Source of the DNA: Selaginella tamariscina
Lineage: Eukaryota > Streptophyta > Lycopodiopsida > Selaginellales > Selaginellaceae
Length of the DNA stretch: 64,000 nt
Assembly: GCA_003024785.1 (NCBI GenBank)
Contig: PUQB01000323.1
Coordinates: 124,001-188,000, forward strand
Direction of reading: 5' to 3'
The notes beneath the pieces were generated by a model, which saw nothing but the letters and a program-made list of their open reading frames with translations, ran no database searches and had not been told where the DNA came from. Within the stretch, counting starts at the first letter, position 1. Each line of letters begins with the position of its first letter. Shown here one piece after another: positions 1-10,925 of the stretch. The position numbers and the translations under genes were made by a program.

Positions 1-408
1 GACCCCTGCAGCATGGACATCTCAGATATCAAAGGTCATATTGAGTTTAGAAATCCTTCTCGACCTCATGTTACAGTACTCAGCGACTTGAGCTTCAAGC
101 TTGAGTCACGGCACAGCTTGGCTTTGGTTGGCTGCAGTGGTTCTGGAAAGAGCTCCATTATAACTTTGCTGGAGTGGTTTTATGACCCCAGTTCTGGGAG
201 TGTTCTTGTAGATGAGAAGGTGGTACATGAAGCATTACTGGGTGGTGGTGAGAGGAAGAGCACCGTGGTGCTGGTTGCTCACAGGTCGTCTACAGTGTGG
301 AGGGCTGATGAAATCACAGTTGTTCATCAGGGGCGGATTGTTGAACAGGGTACTCACGGGAGCTCAAATGGTCAGCATTCTTGCCTTGTTAAGCTTCAGC
401 AAACATGA
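1..408 (+). pseudogene. ABCB-type (MDR/P-glycoprotein-like) nucleotide-binding domain remnant with internal deletion
   Basis: The frame is open from the window edge to TGA at 406-408. It reads a C-terminal ABC ATPase domain: a pre-Walker strand (KGHIEFRN then PSRPHV), Walker A GCSGSGKSS, LLEWFYDPSSGSVLVD, then directly VVLVAHRSST with the switch histidine, and a C-terminal EQGTHG. The Q-loop, the LSGGQ signature and Walker B with its catalytic glutamate are missing, so about 100 residues are gone between VLVDE and KVVHEAL. A few residues are also lost before PSRP. No GT-AG boundary lies at the joint, so this is a deletion rather than an intron. Intact full-length relatives export auxin and other small molecules at the plasma membrane; this fragment could not hydrolyse ATP. 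The upstream part lies outside the window. I am confident of the family and fairly confident that it is non-functional. Confidence 0.8.
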
Positions 409-1420
409 GCATTGTAGTCTTAAATTTAACAAAAAAAACCACGTAGATAAACACGATATATTCACATATCCGTCAGCTGGGATATAATGTATATCATAAA
501 TATAATGTGAAGTAGTGTACATAGACATTTGTGGATGGACACTTCAAATAATGTTGAGATTAATTATACACATGCAATAGTATGCATGTGTGTTAGATAA
601 GAATCTTGCTATTAAATTATAATATTTTAATATTTTTAAAAAAATTGTTATTATATATATATATATATGAGAAAATCCAAGAGTAATGTGAGTATTATGT
701 CAACTGGATTATTGGATTACGAGCACTAATGAAAGAGTACTAGTATTTCTTTGTTTTAATTCATATTTATCTTATGTGATATTCATGTTGTCTTAATATC
801 AATTCCGCTGTGTAGAGAATCTTAGTAAACCCACATAATAAAATATAAGTCATCAAAACATTTAAGTCACCTTAGAATAATTAATAAAGTTATAATAATT
901 ATTATGAAAAAAAATTATCATTAATAATTCGTTCATAATTACATTAATTGTTATTAGTATCAACTAAATTCAAAGTAGGATAGACAATTTCACAATATAA
1001 ATAAGGTGACAAAAAAAGATTAATTATTTATTATGTTAATAAGAGATTATCAAATAATTATCTGACTAAAGAAAAAAGTACATGATATATTTATACTTTG
1101 TTGTGAAACATCCATATGAACAAAAGCAGAATATCACATTACATAAATAATTTAATTATCATAAAATGTAACATTATCCAATGGCTTGCCTTAGCCCTAA
1201 TCACGTTGACCTCTTCAAAGCCGTTGGATTTGTGAGAATGGATCCTAGCCACAATAATGTTGAGGTCATCAAAGCCGCTGGATATGTGAGAGGATATCTT
1301 AACTTAAGCTAACTATGTAAGGAAATGCATGGCTAAATTAACCAAGAATTTGGCAAATAGACTATAGAACATTGGTGGATTTAAAACAACGATCTGACTA
1401 TATAATTGAAAAGATAGATA
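409..1420. other. AT-rich intergenic DNA upstream of the extensin
   Basis: No coding potential is seen. It contains a short (TA)n run near 652-667 and runs of A and T. The only structured piece is the imperfect direct repeat at 1205-1294. Confidence 0.7.
1205..1294. repeat. Imperfect direct repeat pair in the extensin upstream region
   Basis: Two copies of about 35 bp lie 54 bp apart (1205-1238 and 1259-1294). Both read GTTGA, then TCAAAGCCGNTGGATNTGTG. It is a GC-richer island in AT-rich DNA 130-220 bp upstream of the extensin ATG. The core CCGTTGGAT, or its complement ATCCAACGG, recurs near other genes (39212, 44411, 63443). A regulatory role is only a guess. Confidence 0.5.
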
Positions 1421-2459
1421 ATGTCTTGTGTAATTTCATCATGCCATCGAAAAAGCTTTCTTTTCTTATTAGCTCTCCATATATTGTTCTTGGTTTCTAT
1501 TGTGAAGGCTACAGATGAAGACGGTCGCAGTAATCTAAGTCAAGAAGTACAAATCCCAGAATATACAAGGGCCTTCTACTGTGCAAGACCATGGATACAC
1601 AAACCATGGTGGTTCCCTACGATATTGTGTGGCCATCCTCCCCCTCCACATTTCGGTTATGCAGCTCCACCACCTCCTCTGTATTACTACAAATCCCCGC
1701 CACCACCCCAAAATCCCCTGTATCCCCCCTATCCCCACCATACCACTATCAGTCTCCATCTCCTCCGTGTAACTCTCCACCGCCTCCTCACCACAGATTC
1801 CCACCACCACCACCAGTGTACAAATACACATCCCCAGCACCTCCTATTGAATATGAATACAAATCCCCACCACCTCCAAAATACATGTATAAGTCTCCAC
1901 CACCTCCAGTTGAATATGAATACAAATCCCCACCACCTCCAAAATACATGTATAAGTCTCCACCACCTCCAGTTGAATATGAATACAAATCCCCACCACC
2001 TCCAAAATACATGTATAAGTCTCCCCACCTCCAGTTGAATATGAATACAAATCCCCATCACCTCTAAAATACATGTATAAATCTCCACCACCTCCAGTTG
2101 AATATGAATACAAATCCCACCACCTCCAAAATACATATATAAGTCTCCACCACCTCCAGTTGAATATGAATACAAATCTCCACCACCTCCAAAATACATC
2201 TATAAGTCTCCACCACCTCCAATTGAATATGAATACAAATTCCCACCACTTCCAAAATACATGTATAAGTCTCCACCACCTCCAGTTGAATATGAATACA
2301 AATCCCCACCACCGCCTCCAAAATACATGTATAAGTCTCCACCACCTTCAGTTGAATATGAATACAAAACCCCACCACCGATTCTAAAATATGTATAAAT
2401 CTCCACCACCTCCAGTTGAATATGAATACAAATCCCCACCACCACCAAAGTACTGGTAA
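1421..2459 (+). CDS. Extensin-like hydroxyproline-rich cell-wall glycoprotein (frameshifted as read)
   Basis: A single exon starts at ATG 1421 with an N-terminal signal peptide (hydrophobic FLFLLALHILFLVSIVKA). A short unique region follows, then about ten copies of a 21-residue repeat alternating YEYKSPPPP and KYMYKSPPPP. SPPPP blocks are the classic sites of proline hydroxylation and arabinosylation. Y-x-Y pairs are the known intramolecular and intermolecular tyrosine cross-link sites, so the product should be a cell-wall structural protein insolubilised by peroxidase. It ends PPPPKYW at TAA 2457-2459. The frame changes after about 1725 (run of C) and again within repeats whose spacing is 62, 64 or 66 bp instead of 63. 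Since the peptide motif resumes each time, these look like small indels rather than a different protein. Confidence 0.85.
1849..2440 (+). repeat. 63-bp coding tandem repeat of the extensin
   Basis: The start of GAATATGAATAC recurs at 1849, 1912, 1975, 2037, 2100, 2162, 2225, 2288, 2354 and 2418. The period is 63 bp (21 codons) except for steps of 62, 62, 66 and 64. Confidence 0.9.
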
Positions 2460-4217
2460 GGCTATTGTGGAATTAGTAATGCTGCTCCTTATATTAATAA
2501 TACAATGATAAATGAATGTAAATGTTTCTTTTTAAGGCAAAGAATTTTTAATTCTCTCTCTAGTAGTGTATGTACGTGGTGTTCTATTTAAATTGCTATT
2601 GTTTGGAATGAAGGTGAATGTATATAGAATGCTTAACCATGAATATGCATCCAAGTGCCTATAGAGAGAGCACATTTAGTTGTGTATGAAGACTCTACAG
2701 GTTACATTAAGTGTTGGCTTCTTTGAAACCAATTACTCCAGATGTGTGTGTACACACACACTCTATATGTGTGTTCAGTCCTTAACATCATCATATACAA
2801 CACTACTTAGTTATTAAGATTATTATGTTTTACAAAAAAAAAGAAGAACTTCATAAATGACAATGTTTGAAGTCTATTTACATGAGTAAGCAAGTTCATT
2901 CATAAGTTTGTATCTTAGATTTTATAAGTGCGAATGAGAAAACATATTTCTTATACATTTAAAAAGATCCATTTGAAATATTTTGAAATATATTTAAAAG
3001 TTCATTTGAGAAACCAGGATACATGTGTGTGTGCGTGCGCGCGCGCGTGTGTTTGCATGTGTGTGTCCAAGACTCGGTTGTAAAGCCGAACAAATTTGCA
3101 CACTGAGACAGAGAGATTCTCTAGTAGATAATACTTAGTATAATTAATAGTAAATTTCATGATTTATAGGAAAAAGAAAGTATTATCTTTTTAATAAATT
3201 AAAATTCAAAAGAAAGCATATCTTCTAAAACTTTAACATGTATTTTAAATGTTTTAGTCATATTTAAAGTTTTTTATCATACATGCAGCGAAAACACTCC
3301 TCTGCCCCGAGCCACATGTTACTTAAAAAGAAGCATGTCATGCACGTTTATACAGATATGCATTTATATATATACGCTATACATATTCAAAATATAATCT
3401 TAAGAATATTCATTTCATGGTTAATCTTTTCGATTGCCTCATGTATACATTATCTTACAAATGATACACTATTATATATCCTGGGAATATCAACAATGAT
3501 ACTGAACTATATAAATAAAACCTCAAATTGAGATAAAAAATATACTCCATAGTATAAGTCATATTCATAATATTATGCCGATACATCTTTATTAACGGTC
3601 ATTTTAAATTTTAAACCTAATTAACACTATTGAATAAATTTATTAAATTAAAAATAATAATTAAGTTAAAATTAAATTCATTGAGTTGAAAATAAAACTA
3701 AGTTAAGGGATAACAAGGTTAATAATCATTAAATAATTAAGCCCATGGCAGAGGTAAACTTAAGAAGTTAACTTAGAAAATAATTAAGTCCAATTATATG
3801 AGTTTAAGACAATTGAATTAAGGATTTAGCATTAGGTAATAATTAGGTTAAGAATTCATTAATTAATAAAATATTATTAAATAATTAAGTTCATACTTAC
3901 CACATGAACTCCAAACGCTTGCGCTAGAATCGCCCAAAAAATCTTTCGAACATGCTTGATGGTAATAACCTTAAAATGATTAAGAAAATGATTAAAGATA
4001 ATTAAAAATTTATATCCAAACTACATAATCACATTAAACATTAATAAAAAATGTCCCCTCTTTCAATCTATTAGTTTTTATTTTTCTAAGTTTCGATGCA
4101 CACACTTTTAAAAAACAAAAGAATATTCTTAATTTTCTTAAATGAGCATAAGTTTATGGAGCGGCTAGGAACCATCTGAGCACGCTCGATTAAGCCATAT
4201 GTATTAGTTATAAACTA
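2460..4217. other. AT-rich intergenic DNA with GT-rich microsatellite
   Basis: No credible gene is seen. It contains a self-complementary GTGTGTGTACACACAC at about 2743-2760 and a GT/GC alternating run at 3024-3068. The rest is AT-rich apart from the dispersed repeat at 3140-3570. Confidence 0.65.
3140..3570 (+). repeat. Dispersed repeat, copy A (copies B at 14900-15235 and C inverted at 11890-12150)
   Basis: All three copies share, in order, AAAAAGAANGTATTATC, TTTTTAATAAATTAAAAT, TGTATTTTAAATGTTTT, TTAAAAAGAAGCATGT and TTAAGAATATTC. Copy A lies about 0.7 kb upstream of the first F-box copy. It may be an old transposon, since copy C is inverted, or part of the duplicated segment. Confidence 0.7.
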
Positions 4218-4291
4218 TTGATTAGGATAAAGGTTAAATAATTTCTTTATTATAATAGGGTTTTGGATCATGAAGGATTAGGGTTTTGACA
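4218..4291 (+). promoter_or_regulatory. 5' leader with telobox-like motifs, conserved between the two F-box copies
   Basis: The block from GGATAAAGGTTAAATAAT to the ATG is nearly identical at 16416-16486. It holds two TAGGGTTT motifs (telobox core AAACCCTA in reverse). Sharing between the duplicates suggests it moved with the gene as its proximal promoter or leader. Confidence 0.5.
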
Positions 4292-5658
4292 ATGGGGATT
4301 GAAACAAAATATGCAGTTTGGTGTTTGGTGTTTCGCCGTTTGGAATTGAGTGATGTTTGCAAGCTACGTGCTACGTGCAAAGCATGGTACCACCGCAGTG
4401 AAACGTTCATAGAAATTGCAAAATATATGAAAGCAGACCCATGGATCATGTACACTTGCCCGGGGTGGCAGACCTTTTCGATTGCGGGCTGCGGGCGTGG
4501 CGACTTGAGAGGGAATGCTCCTTGGTCACAAACAGTTGTGCCCTCGACCAATTACAGGAGTATAAGTGCAGTGACGTTGCACATTGGACAGATAAGGATT
4601 TTAAATATGAGGACTGGCACAGCCGCTATGCATCCTACCAGTCTCATCTGTTTACGTTGTCCCTTGGTAAGTTTCAGACTTCTCTATTTTACGAGGTGTG
4701 CGGCACGTCCTCAGGTCTAGCAATGATTCTCTTTCCTCGTGAAAGAAAGATTGTCCTGTCAACTCCACTGGTAATGAAGGGCAAGTTTAAAATACTTCCC
4801 CAACCCGATTATGTCAATTTGGGAAATCCTCCTCCGTTTGAGCCGTGTGATGAGCCAGTATGTGTGGAGGAACATAAGAACCGCTTTTATGTTATCGTTG
4901 TGAACCAGAACGATCTTTATAAGCAAGAGCCTGATGTTTACTTGGATGTTGTGGAGGTGTACGACTCACGCACAGGTTCATGGAGGGAAGGCGAGGCGTA
5001 TTTATTTGGGACAAATGTACAGCATCCTTGTACACAGTTTAAGCTTGGTGAGTTTTTGATGCTCAACAGGGACCGGGAGCGTGTTGCTACCTACGATGTT
5101 GAACAGGATAGTTGGAGAGAGTACGAGTTTTACAGCTTACTTCCAAAACTAGATAATGAAGTTAGATCACTATGTGCTCAAGGTTAAGAAGTATGATGAT
5201 ACTAAGCTGCTAGTTGTGGCGGTGGTGACGGTGGTTGTGGAAGAGATGTACTGTGTGAAGGGGATCTCTCTGTTTGGATCATTGAGGTTGGCTCAGCACC
5301 GCTGCAGTTGTTCAATCTGGATGGGAAGGAAATGGCGAGGCAAGGTTGCACGGTAGACGATATGAAGGTCTTCGTTGCGGGAGGCTGTGTTGTAATAGGC
5401 TTTTACTCACGAGTCCATCTTCCGGACATTGTCTACGATTTTGAACTGAGACGTTTGTATTCTTGTGTTAACTCCGACTGCAGAAGGCTAACAATGAGAA
5501 CAGTAGTTAGGCCTTGTATGTACGTTGGAGGAAACAAGATATTGCCATCCCATATTGTGAAGAAACCAGCCCCTGTGGAAGATCTTCGCAAGCGCAAGAG
5601 ACAGGAAAAACTATTGGAAAGGGAGAAGAAACTCAGGAGAATAGTCCAAATAAGGTGA
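4292..5658 (+). CDS. F-box-like protein, duplicated gene copy A (frameshifted as read)
   Basis: The N-terminus reads LELSDVCKLRATCKAWYHR, which resembles the second half of an F-box (L..C+.VCK.W). If this is right it would bind SKP1 in an SCF ubiquitin ligase. A long central part follows with kelch-like or beta-propeller-like blades (VEVYDSRTGSWREGE, VATYDVEQDSWREYEF, and LSVWIIEVGSAPLQLFNLDG in a shifted frame). The tail is basic and probably a coiled coil (DLRKRKRQEKLLEREKKLRR). The frame shifts near 4470, 5160-5190 and 5260, while strong similarity to copy B continues across each point. The ATG at 4292 is chosen because the same leader precedes the same ATG in copy B. The F-box call is moderate: the first helix is weak, and I cannot name an orthologue. 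Confidence 0.6.
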
Positions 5659-7384
5659 AAATATATATAAAAAGATACACATGTGCGTGTGGGTGCGGGC
5701 GTGCTGCATATGTGTGCTAGTAAAATGTATGGAAACATTCATTTAACGTATAAAATAATGATATCTATGAATACAAAGGAGTATCATAAAATATCAAATC
5801 AATACATGTGTAATATATCTGTAGTTTATTTTGTATTTTATTTTTAACTAGGCTAGCACACATTTATTTTAAAACTTTTCAATTGATAATAATGTTAAAA
5901 TTAATCATATATATATACTCCTAAGTTTAATACTCACATATATTTACATTATATTTTATTTTTAATTATATATATATATAATTGTTTTCAATTGATAATA
6001 AATATGTTTGATTAACTATAAAAAATAAGTGTACAAATTTTAATACCAAAGTTATTAATAATAACATATTTAATTTTGATGTAAGTGAGGAATGATATAT
6101 TTAAGAATTTTGAGTTAAGTTTTTAATATCTTTTTGTGTTAGATTTATCCATTTGTATAAAATATATATATTAGAAAATATGTATATATGTTACACGAGA
6201 GCACGTATGAAAAAAATAAAGAAAAATATAACACATACACTTATAAATTAACATTATTCATCATAATACAACATGAGAATGACTAATTCTTCATATTAAT
6301 AAAGGAATATTATATATTAGTAACAGTTTAAGAATTAAATGCAATACAATTATCATCTTATTAAATAAAATATAATAAAATTTTTTACTTTTTTTATTAA
6401 TCTCCATAACTTTTATAATACATAATAAGTTATATTAATGTATATATAAATATTATAATAGAATATACTAATATATATCATATTAATTAAAATTCTAAAT
6501 ATATTTTTATTATATTTTATACTTTTACTTTATATAATTTAGAGTCTTATTTTGATTTTTTTATTGCTTTAAGATAGTATCACACACACAATCAACGTTT
6601 AAGTCTTTAGAATTTATATTATATTAATTTAACATCACTCCAAAATCTTTTAAATGTGTATAAATTAATATATGTGTATTGTGTGCTTGTGTAAGTGTGT
6701 CTATATAAATGTGTATATATATATGTATAATATAAAATATCAATATTACATAGAATATTATTTATATATTTTAAGATGTATGTCATTCATAAAATCTACC
6801 GAGTCAATATTATGAATTGAAATTTTAATTCATAATATAAAAATGCAAAATGTATCATTTAAAATGTTGAGTAATGGTTTAAATATAACATTCATGTTTG
6901 TGCATAATATAATGTACAAATGCATAAGAATGATGCATAATCAATATATCATTTAAATACTCATGCATACATGAATATACTATTCATTATTTTTACATGT
7001 TTCATTCTTTAATATTTACTTTGTGAATTAATTAATTTACTTAGTGAGAAGTCATTTCACTATGTGAATTAATTGATTTATATAATAACCAGCCTTTCAC
7101 TTCTTAAACATATACATTATAGGCTAAAGTAAACATTAAAAAACAAATAATAACATGTTAAAAATTTGTTCAAAAAATAAATAAGGGATACAACATAAAT
7201 CTAGATTTTATTATCATTATTTATTATTACAATTCTTTATGTAATTTTTTTATGTTTTATTTCACACAGTGTCATTGGCTTAAATTCTTAAAAGTGCCAG
7301 TCATAAAATCAAATGTATTTTAAGAAATGTGTTTATGTTTTTTCTATACACAAATGTGTCAATTTATATATTAAAAGGGATTTC
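5659..7384. other. AT-rich intergenic DNA
   Basis: The first 150 bp remain similar to sequence downstream of copy B (to about 17935). Beyond that there is only AT-rich DNA, with (TA)n near 5910 and 5970. No gene is seen. Confidence 0.65.
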
Positions 7385-7862
7385 AATCATATAATATTTG
7401 AGAAAATTATATTTATACCCTTGAAATTTATCGTATTTACATAAATATTCCTAGAAGTTTATATTTATATATATACCTTTTAAAAGTTGTAAATTTAAAT
7501 ATATACTCTTTAAAAACTTCAATTGTAATATTTTACCGTTTCAAATAACAATATTAACTAAAATATATTTTCAATTCATAATTTATTATAAATGAAATAA
7601 TTACAATTTATTAAATGTTAAATGTTAAATAATTGTCATAATAGAAAATGGAATATTTTTAAAATAATTATATTATATTGTGATATATATGTTTAATAGG
7701 TTGTATTTTGGACCTATATATAATATAATACAAATTAAACATAAATTTTTTAAAAATGTTTTTAATTTTTAATTTTGAAATTTATAAAATTTTAAATTAA
7801 AAATTCAAGGGTATATATGTAAATATAAATCTTCTAAAAATAAGGGTATAAATGTAATGTTG
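7385..7862. mobile_element. MITE-like AT-rich element, copy 1
   Basis: About 480 bp are repeated in direct orientation at 10425-10925; for example both contain GATATATATGTTTAATAGGT and TAATTTTTAATTTTGAAATT. The ends are complementary in imperfect inverted fashion: one end has TTTATACCCTTGAAATTTAT, the other GGGTATAAATGTAATG. There is no ORF. Long AT-rich inverted ends, small size and several dispersed relatives fit a miniature inverted-repeat element. Confidence 0.6.
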
Positions 7863-8119
7863 TACGGAAGACATTGCAAAGTAGTTAAAAATCAAGTATA
7901 TAACTCTAGATCATACTCTAGAGACTCAACGTATGTTTATATACATAATGTTAGTTTTGTAAAGAGTTTTCGAAACTGCAAATGTCCCTATATTCGTACA
8001 GATAAACACATGAGAATACATATATACAAGGTTTTGGATTCTGATAAGATTGTAACCCCCTTGACGTAGTTAACGTCCGTATATACCCTAGGTGAATTAA
8101 ATTAATAGCAAAGCCTCGT

Positions 8120-8509
8120 TATAACTTAACATTGCAGTTACACTTGAAAACTTTGTGTGTAATTTGTATTGTGTCTCAATTAACGGATTCAACAGAATTC
8201 TACTTATACGAGTCTCGGATACTCTGTTTCTTATGCATTGTCCTGTTTGTGTCTGCATACGATTCTACTCAATAACATGTAATGTGCGCATGCCTGTTTA
8301 TTTATTTTCTTTGTAGCTGTACTATTCCATTTATTAAATCAAATCCAATTATAGAGGACGCACTTAAGTACTTTGTATCGTCCGTTCATGTTCATTTGAG
8401 TGGCATATCAAACACGAGAGATGCCAACAGACTGTACATGTCAGGAGTCTCACTCTCCTTCCAGTCCTCCAAACAACTGGCCTGCAATTCTTCTTCGTCG
8501 AGGCGGCTC
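8120..8509. repeat. Duplicated segment, copy A of the block also at about 20295-20655
   Basis: Shared strings include GAGTCTCGGATACTCT, GCATTGTCCTGTTTGTG, GCATACGATTCTACTCA and CAGGAGTCTCACTCTCCTTC. Each copy lies about 2.45 kb after the end of the corresponding F-box copy, so order and spacing match a segmental duplication of about 12.2 kb offset. Copy B stops abruptly after GTCGAGGC at about 20655. Confidence 0.8.
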
Positions 8510-8799
8510 TCCTTTGCCCATTGGGCAGCGAACTCTTTAACAGATGTAAACCTGCTGTCCAGGTAAGGGTACCTTACTCGTGCGAATCTACCCCAGTGAC
8601 ACTGTCGCTTGTCCGGTGGGAAGTCATCTGGAGCAGGATGGCAGAGTCGAGAATTGCCATACGTTTGCATGCTGTAATACAAACCAAGCGTTATTTCTCG
8701 TAGAAGAGTATGGAACGTGGAAGGTAGGCTTGGGGTTCTTTGAGGTGGATCTACACAGCCGTCACGGACATCTCCGTCTGCATAGTAAAGTAAAACAAC
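8389..8799 (-). CDS. Hypothetical protein, C-terminal exon(s)
   Basis: On the minus strand an open frame runs to TGA at 8389-8391. A plausible acceptor (TACTATGCAG) lies near 8800. The peptide contains CHWGRFARVRYPYLDSRF, EFAAQWAKESRLDEEELQAS and LEDWKESETPDMYSLLASL, and has normal-looking, acidic, protein-like composition. I do not recognise the family. Its last 115 bp and 3' flank are duplicated at about 20530-20655, where the gene is cut off. No start codon or upstream exon can be assigned with confidence. It could also be a pseudogene fragment. Confidence 0.45.
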
Positions 8800-8839
8800 C
8801 AGAATTAATAAGTATAAGACGTGGATGAACTATAACTTA

Positions 8840-9930
8840 CATGGGATGTGTTTATTAAGTAGCATTAGTAGAGGCGAGCAATTTACTTATAATTTTGAGT
8901 CCATAACAGCAATAGCTATGTTTTCCTCACGAGTGAGATAAGGTGACAGACAAATTATAAAGGAAAGTGTGCCGCCAGGTGCAAGGCCTGTCATTAACTG
9001 CTCAAATAGGAAATTTAAGTTTGATCCACACAAAAAATAATAGTAAATTTTATACCTTCTAATGTTTCATTTAAAGGAAAGTTTTCCAACAAGAAATCTA
9101 ACTGACAATAGAGTTATTTATAAGAGAAGCACGTGCTTAAATTTTCCAATTTAAATTTAGCATATGGATTTCTTTGTTCAAGGCATAGCTTCAAAAACAC
9201 GAACACGAACACGAACACACGGTTGTCCAAAAAGGACAACCGTGTGTGTTCTTTTGATCCAAAAAGGAAGGAAGCAGTGGATATGGCTATAAGACAATTT
9301 TCTGGAACGAGCACATACCATTTGTGAAGCTCATTCTCACCATTTCAAAGGAGTGGTGCAACAGATTGTAAGGCATGGAATTCCTTACGATCTTCCAATA
9401 GAGACAGCATTGCAAGAGCAATTGTTGCAAGTGGAGAAAGCCAAATCTTAAGTTCAACTTGCCAAGGTGAAGGCACGTTTGGAAGAGCACGTTGTCCACA
9501 ATTGCTCAGCCTCTAAAATCCCACACCCTGCTCCTGTTCCAATCCACAATCAATCACGCCCTGCGCCTAAAAATTTTTTGAAAAACTCAAAATTTTAGAA
9601 TCACGCCGTTAATAACACAGTTGCAACGCCAAACAATTAAGAATCATAGCAATCTACAAAGATGCAGTGCCAAGCAGCTAAGAATTATGGCAGAAGCAAT
9701 CCAAGAAGAAAATTTGGGAGAGAAAATCTACAAACCTAGAGATAATGATCAAGAATTTTTTGCAGCGAAATCAGGCGTGGCTGAGCGCCATTCCTCCCAC
9801 TCCAACCCTAGAATCCTAGAGAGGGCATTTCTAGCCCCAAAAAATCGCCATAGATCGCTGGAAAAACCTTTTGATTGATCGCAAAATTTTTGATTGATCG
9901 CAAGACAAGAAAACATCAGAGCGCAAAACG
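8840..9930. other. Degenerate, possibly retroelement-derived sequence
   Basis: It is less AT-rich than its surroundings. Short frames such as HHFKGVVQQIVRHGIPYDL and EQLLQVEKA (about 9330-9450) run without a start and are broken by stops. I see no gag, RT or integrase motif. The hairpin at 9216-9246 and the ACACGG-rich stretch at 9950-10120 flank it. An old LTR-element remnant is the best guess, but it is unproven. Confidence 0.35.
9216..9246. repeat. Perfect 13-bp inverted repeat (hairpin)
   Basis: CACACGGTTGTCC at 9216-9228 is followed by a loop of five A and then its exact complement GGACAACCGTGTG at 9234-9246. The stem can extend with mismatches through the flanking GAACA/TGTTC. Confidence 0.85.
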
Positions 9931-9949
9931 CTCACGTGAACCACGTGAG

Positions 9950-10120
9950 CTATTGTTTTAGAACACGGCTGGTCACACGGTATTTGACCGTGTTTCAACC
10001 ATGTTTGGAGCCGTGTTTTGGAGCATTGACCGAATCAATGAACACGGCCCGTGTTAACACGGCTGGGGCCGTGTTCGTGTCACCATGCCAACACGCCGTG
10101 GTGCACAGCGTGTTTTGAAG
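9950..10120. repeat. ACACGG/CCGTGT-rich inverted-repeat cluster
   Basis: About nine copies of ACACGG or its complement CCGTGT lie in 170 bp (for example AACACGGCCCGTGTTAACAC). A CACGTG occurs just upstream at 9935-9955. Many plant LTRs carry similar arrays, which fits the retroelement-remnant reading of this region. Confidence 0.6.
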
Positions 10121-10424
10121 CACTGGTTCAAGGTCCTATCCAATTTAAGAAAATGAGTTAAAAAACAACTCTCACTGTTATTTATATCATCAAACCTTAT
10201 TAAAATACCCATTCAGGTAGAAATTAGACACAAATTTCTGCACATACTATGATTTGACCAAATTATATAAAAGACCCTTTTTTCTTGTACTGAGACAACG
10301 ATTTCGAAAGACCTCCAAAATGAGATTCACAATTTCCCATAAAGTCATTTAATAAAGTGGGTGTTTGCTTCAAAATAGATTACACTCGTTCTATTTCATT
10401 CACCAATAACCCTTAAATAGTTAG

Positions 10425-10925
10425 GGTTATCATATTTATTATATCTTTAAAATTTTCGTATTTATATATATCCCTAGAAGTTTTTATTTATATATACTTT
10501 TAAAAACTTAAATCATAATATTTTGATTTTTAAAATGACAATATTAACTAAAAATATATTTTCAATCCATATTTTTAAAATATCAATATTAACTAAAATA
10601 TATTTTCAATTCATAAATACGGCGAATGAAATAATTAAGTGTTAAATGTCAAAAATTGTTATAGTAAAAAATAAAATATTTTTAAAATAATTATATTATA
10701 TTATGATATATATGTTTAATAGGTTGTATTTTTTACCTAAATATAATAAATACAAATTAATTATAATTTTTATTCATTTTCTAAATTCTTTTTTTAATTT
10801 TTAATTTTGAAATTTATGAAGTTTTAAATTAAAGTTTAAAGGGTATATATGTAAATAAAAACTTACACGGGTATATATGTAAATATAATAAATTTCAGAG
10901 GTATAAATGTAATTTTTCCTTATTT
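10425..10925. mobile_element. MITE-like AT-rich element, copy 2
   Basis: Direct-orientation copy of 7385-7862 with long AT-rich imperfect terminal inverted repeats. The left end has TCGTATTTATATATATCCCT; the right end reads GGGTATATATGTAAATATAA then TAAATTTCAGAGGTATAAAT. No coding capacity. Confidence 0.6.

Noticed and set aside
1535-2448. Long minus-strand Gly/Tyr- and Val-rich open frames
   Set aside because: They are the antisense shadow of the extensin repeat; no stop codons arise because the repeat is periodic.
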